This document shows positions 61,090-64,000 of a stretch of DNA of 64,000 nucleotides, piece after piece. The stretch covers positions 62,001 to 126,000 of the forward strand of contig JBFWSW010000005.1 in assembly GCA_050248155.1 (NCBI GenBank), written 5' to 3'. The stretch's first letter is position 1; each line of letters opens with the position of its first letter. The notes under the pieces are model-generated. The model did no database searches. It saw nothing but the letters and a program-made list of their open reading frames with translations, and was not told where the DNA came from. The position numbers were made by a program, and so were the translations under genes. This DNA comes from VFMC01 sp050248155. Its GTDB lineage: Bacteria; Actinomycetota; Acidimicrobiia; Acidimicrobiales; Ilumatobacteraceae.

Positions 61090-62259
61090 ATGACCATGGG
61101 TTCCACGTTCCGGACCAGTTCGCCGCTCGCCGAGCGGGCGAAGGACCTCTTGCCGTTGATCGACGCCAACGCCGAGTACGCCGACGAGGAGGGCGAGCTC
61201 GCGCCGGCCGTCGTCGAGGCCTTCCACCGTGACGGCATGTTCACGATGTGGGTTCCGAAGGATCTGGGTGGGTCCGAGCTCAGCCCGCTCGAATCGCTCG
61301 ACGTGCTCGCCATCACCTCCTACGGCGATGCGTCGGCCGGTTGGGTGCAGATGGCCGCGTGCCTGTCGATCGGCACCGGCGCCGCGTACCTCGGGGACAG
61401 CGCGGTCAAGGAGATGTTCACCGAGGACGGCTACCCGGTGATCGCCGGGCAGGGCACGCGCCCCGGTACCGCCAAGCCCACCGAGGGCGGCTATCTCGTC
61501 AGCGGCTCGTGGAGCTTCGCGTCCGGCCTCAAGCACGGCAGCCACATCCACACGCTCGCGATCATCGAGACGACGGGCGAGCCACGCATCTTCGTCGTGC
61601 CGGTCGAGAAGGCCGAGCTGCTGTGGGACAGCTGGGACGTGATGGGCCTGCGGGGCACGGGCAGCATCGACTATCACATCCACGACGCGTTCGTGCCCGA
61701 GGAGTACAGCCACTTCGCGTTCACGACCGAGCCCAAGCGCGGCGGCGACCTCTACCGCATCGGCATCATCGCCTTCGCCGAGATCTGCCATTCCGGCTGG
61801 GCGATCGGCGTCGGCCGGCGACTGCTCGACGAGCTCGCCGAGCTGGTCCGCAGCAAGACGGGGCGCGCCGGCGCGGAGGTGGACAGCGACGCGTTCCAGC
61901 AGCGATATGCCGAGGTCGAGGCCAAGTTCCGAGCAGCGCGCGCCCTCGTCTACGAGGCGTGGACCGACGCATCGGCCACCATCGCCGAGGGCAAGCCGCT
62001 CTCACTGCGTCAGAACACGCTCATCCGGCTCGCGCTCGGCCACATCACGGCGACGCTGCTCGAGGTCGCGAACTACGTCTACCTCGCGTCGGGTACGACG
62101 GGCCTGCGCCGCGGCACGATCCAACGGCTGGTGCGCGACGTGCATGCCGGCACCCAGCACGTCACCTCCGGCCCCGGCATGTGGCGCGCGTGTGGCCGGG
62201 AGCTGCTCGGTCTCGGCGAGGGCAAGCAGTGGATCCTGCTCGACCTCGTCGACGTCTGA
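61090..62259 (+). CDS. Acyl-CoA dehydrogenase-fold flavoprotein (probable two-component monooxygenase)
   Basis: 389 aa. Acyl-CoA-dehydrogenase fold: LPLIDANAEYADEEGELAPAVVEAFHRDGMFTMWVPKDLGGSELSPLESL, YGDASAGWVQMA, VSGSWSFASGLKHGSHI, VMGLRGTGSIDYHI, and the C-terminal RRGTIQRLVRDVHAGTQHVT. The SGSWSFASG and DVHAGTQH patterns are those of group D flavin-dependent monooxygenases (HsaA/HpaB-C2-like) rather than true acyl-CoA dehydrogenases. Could hydroxylate an aromatic substrate upstream of hydroquinone; a flavin reductase partner is not seen. ATG 61090. Confidence 0.8.
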   Translation: MTMGSTFRTSSPLAERAKDLLPLIDANAEYADEEGELAPAVVEAFHRDGMFTMWVPKDLGGSELSPLESLDVLAITSYGDASAGWVQMAACLSIGTGAAYLGDSAVKEMFTEDGYPVIAGQGTRPGTAKPTEGGYLVSGSWSFASGLKHGSHIHTLAIIETTGEPRIFVVPVEKAELLWDSWDVMGLRGTGSIDYHIHDAFVPEEYSHFAFTTEPKRGGDLYRIGIIAFAEICHSGWAIGVGRRLLDELAELVRSKTGRAGAEVDSDAFQQRYAEVEAKFRAARALVYEAWTDASATIAEGKPLSLRQNTLIRLALGHITATLLEVANYVYLASGTTGLRRGTIQRLVRDVHAGTQHVTSGPGMWRACGRELLGLGEGKQWILLDLVDV

Positions 62260-62284
62260 CGCCGGTGCGCCGACCGGTTGAGCG

Positions 62285-63985
62285 TCAGCGACTGGCGTCG
62301 GCGGGCTCGCGGCTGATGTCGGCGCCATCGGCCGCGGCACCCGGACCCGGCGCGCCGAAGCGCAGCACCATCACGACGGTGTCGTCCGCGCTCCCCTGCG
62401 GGCGCCGGCGGCGCTTGAGCACCCGGATCGAATCGGCGAGCGGTTCGACGGCCATGGCTCCATCGGCACGCAGCAGGTCGACCAACTCCTCGACGGGTAC
62501 CGCCTGCGAGCCGGGTGCGTCGGTGAGCCCGTCGGTGTAGAGCACCAACGTGTCGCCCGGCGCGACCTCGACGACCGTGTCGTGCAACGTCGGCTCGACC
62601 ATGCCGAGCAGCGTGCCGGGCTGCCCGACCTCGCTGACCGTCGAGTCGGCCCGGCGCAGGAACGGCCGTGGGTGCCCTCCGAGGGACATCTCCACTCGCG
62701 CACCCCCGCTCGGCTGGGGATCGATGAAGAGGAAGCACACGGTGCAGAACGTCGACGGCAGATGGTCGGCCATCGCCAGGTGCAGCGCGGACAGGACCTC
62801 ACTGGGACTCCCCAGATGGCGCGCCGCGGCCCGGATCGTGTGCCGCGCGAGCCCGGTGATCGCCGCTGCTTCGATGCCCTTGCCACACACGTCTCCGATC
62901 GTCACGGCCCAGCGATCGTCGTCGACGCGAAAGGCGTCGTAGAAGTCCCCACCGATCAGGCTGGCGGTGCCTGCCGGCCAGTACCGGGCGGCTAGCTCGC
63001 CACCGGGCGGCGGCTCGAGCACCTGCGGCAGCAGGCTGAGCTGCAGTGTCTCGGCGATCTCGCGCTGCTCGGCGTACAGCCGCTCGTTGTCAGTGGCGAG
63101 CGCGAGTGCCTCGTCGTGCTGCACGATCAACCGGCGACTCAACCACCCCGCCGCGGTCGAGGTGCCGATGCCGATGAGGGCGATGATCCACCACAGGTGC
63201 GCGAAGAGGCCGCTGGTGAGGTGACCGATCGGCGTCATGACGAGCAGCAGCTGCGTGTCACCGAATGGTGCTGTCACCGCGGCGCGGCGGCCCTCGATGG
63301 GTAGGTCGGACAGGCTCGATCCGAGCAGCGCGGATCCGACTTCCTCCGTCCCGACGTAGATCGCGTAGTCGAGGTCGGCGAACGGTTCGTCGGTCCTCCG
63401 GCGAACGTTCGGGTCGGGGCTCAGGGTTCGCTCCCCGTAGACGAGGAAGCGCGGGTTCGTTGCCGAATCGACCACCCCGTAGCCCAGCCGGCGTCCGCTG
63501 CTCAGCAGGTTGACGATCACGAACGGCTCGGCCTCGGCTGCGGTGAACAGCTCGGCCAGTCGTCGCTCCTCGTCCTCGCCCAGGCCGATCGAGCCGAGCG
63601 TCGTGATCGGCGTCGTCGAGTCGATGGCGAACAGGCCGGCTCCGGTGAAGGACTGCTCGGGGCCGACATACGCGCTCATCGCGTCCTCGAACGCTGCCGG
63701 GTTGCCGTCGGTCACCTCGGCCAACGTCGCCGCAGCGTTGAGCGGGATCCTCACCTGCCCGACGGCCACCGTCAGCACCGCCGCCGCTTCGTCCGCTCGC
63801 TCCTCGAGCAGGCGCTGCTCGGTCTGGTCGTACAGCACCCAACACGCGATCGAGAACGCGGCGAACACGAGCAATCCTGTGATGAGGATGGTCAGCGGGA
63901 TCACCCTGCCGCGCTGGCGCCGCGCGACCGTGCTGGTCACGGTCTCGGTCACGCGTGCTGCCGATGGAGCCCGGCGACCGCGCAC
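62285..63985 (-). CDS. Membrane PP2C-type (SpoIIE/RsbU) phosphatase
   Basis: 566 aa. Two transmembrane segments (about 30-50 and 260-280) flank an extracytoplasmic CHASE-like sensor (LLEERADEAAAVLTVAVGQVRIPLNAAATLAEVTDGNPAAF). The cytoplasmic PP2C domain shows LIGGDFYDAFRVDDDRWAVTIGDVCGKGIEAA, GTLLGMVEP and LVLYTDGLTDA with SADDTVVMVLR. Would dephosphorylate STAS-type antagonists. GTG 63985 is near the window edge and the frame is open, so the true N-terminus may lie outside. Confidence 0.9.
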   Translation of the reverse strand: MRGRRAPSAARVTETVTSTVARRQRGRVIPLTILITGLLVFAAFSIACWVLYDQTEQRLLEERADEAAAVLTVAVGQVRIPLNAAATLAEVTDGNPAAFEDAMSAYVGPEQSFTGAGLFAIDSTTPITTLGSIGLGEDEERRLAELFTAAEAEPFVIVNLLSSGRRLGYGVVDSATNPRFLVYGERTLSPDPNVRRRTDEPFADLDYAIYVGTEEVGSALLGSSLSDLPIEGRRAAVTAPFGDTQLLLVMTPIGHLTSGLFAHLWWIIALIGIGTSTAAGWLSRRLIVQHDEALALATDNERLYAEQREIAETLQLSLLPQVLEPPPGGELAARYWPAGTASLIGGDFYDAFRVDDDRWAVTIGDVCGKGIEAAAITGLARHTIRAAARHLGSPSEVLSALHLAMADHLPSTFCTVCFLFIDPQPSGGARVEMSLGGHPRPFLRRADSTVSEVGQPGTLLGMVEPTLHDTVVEVAPGDTLVLYTDGLTDAPGSQAVPVEELVDLLRADGAMAVEPLADSIRVLKRRRRPQGSADDTVVMVLRFGAPGPGAAADGADISREPADASR

Positions 63986-64000
63986 GGGTCCGCCATTCCC

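Overview
The window is bacterial chromosome of uniformly high G+C with frequent GTG/TTG starts and many 4-nt start/stop overlaps. The coding content points to an actinobacterium: a RecA intein at the site used by the Mycobacterium leprae RecA intein, an MtrA/MtrB-like two-component operon followed by a GerMN (LpqB-like) lipoprotein, an F420-type luciferase-like oxidoreductase, UdgX, an ECF42/DGPF pair, and lipoproteins with long Ala/Thr/Pro or Asp/Thr/Gly linkers. A non-mycobacterial lineage such as Acidimicrobiia is plausible, but this is inference.

Positions 1-4.0 kb hold miaB (cut by the window edge), a VOC protein and recA with its in-frame intein. The recA promoter carries a LexA-type SOS box in its spacer. 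Positions 4.1-9.4 kb hold a large secreted beta-propeller protein, small membrane proteins, a STAS protein and a class III aminotransferase. A tRNA-His/tRNA-Lys pair (9.5-9.7 kb) is followed by a gene-poor patch and a VapBC module with a palindromic operator. Positions 10.9-16.3 kb carry a lipoprotein, ECF42 sigma factor plus DGPF protein, an exported hydrolase, another STAS protein, and nhaA with a 25-nt leader element that recurs past its 3' end.

Positions 16.8-21.4 kb are transport genes: amt-glnK, a CPA-type antiporter, a CDF exporter and a TetR regulator. Positions 21.4-25.9 kb hold the response regulator/kinase/lipoprotein operon and a STAS pair. Positions 27.0-30.9 kb are an oxidative-stress operon, ahpC-ahpF-oxyR, with a recognisable OxyR-type site upstream and udgX overlapping the oxyR end. 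Positions 31-35 kb are secreted proteins, a glutathionyl-hydroquinone-reductase-like protein, a CBS protein and a DUF72 protein.

From 35.4 kb onward the window is mostly catabolic. An operon of enoyl-CoA hydratase, acetoacetyl-CoA synthetase and a carnitine-dehydrogenase-like enzyme comes first. It is followed by SDRs, an ECF sigma/membrane-protein pair, an amidohydrolase-VOC pair, an LLM oxidoreductase, an alcohol dehydrogenase and a branched-chain-type ABC importer. The last block (53.4-61 kb) encodes hydroquinone degradation: a PcpA/LinE-like ring-cleavage dioxygenase, the two-subunit hydroquinone 1,2-dioxygenase, 3-oxoadipate CoA-transferase A/B, maleylacetate reductase and 3-oxoadipyl-CoA thiolase, with an IclR regulator and an acyl-CoA-dehydrogenase-like flavoprotein beside it. 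Ring opening would lead through maleylacetate and 3-oxoadipate to succinyl-CoA and acetyl-CoA. The expected 4-hydroxymuconic semialdehyde dehydrogenase is not seen. Three promoters in this part (45.26, 47.30 and 54.51 kb) share a 9-mer and similar flanks, suggesting a common regulator. A PP2C/SpoIIE-type phosphatase closes the window.
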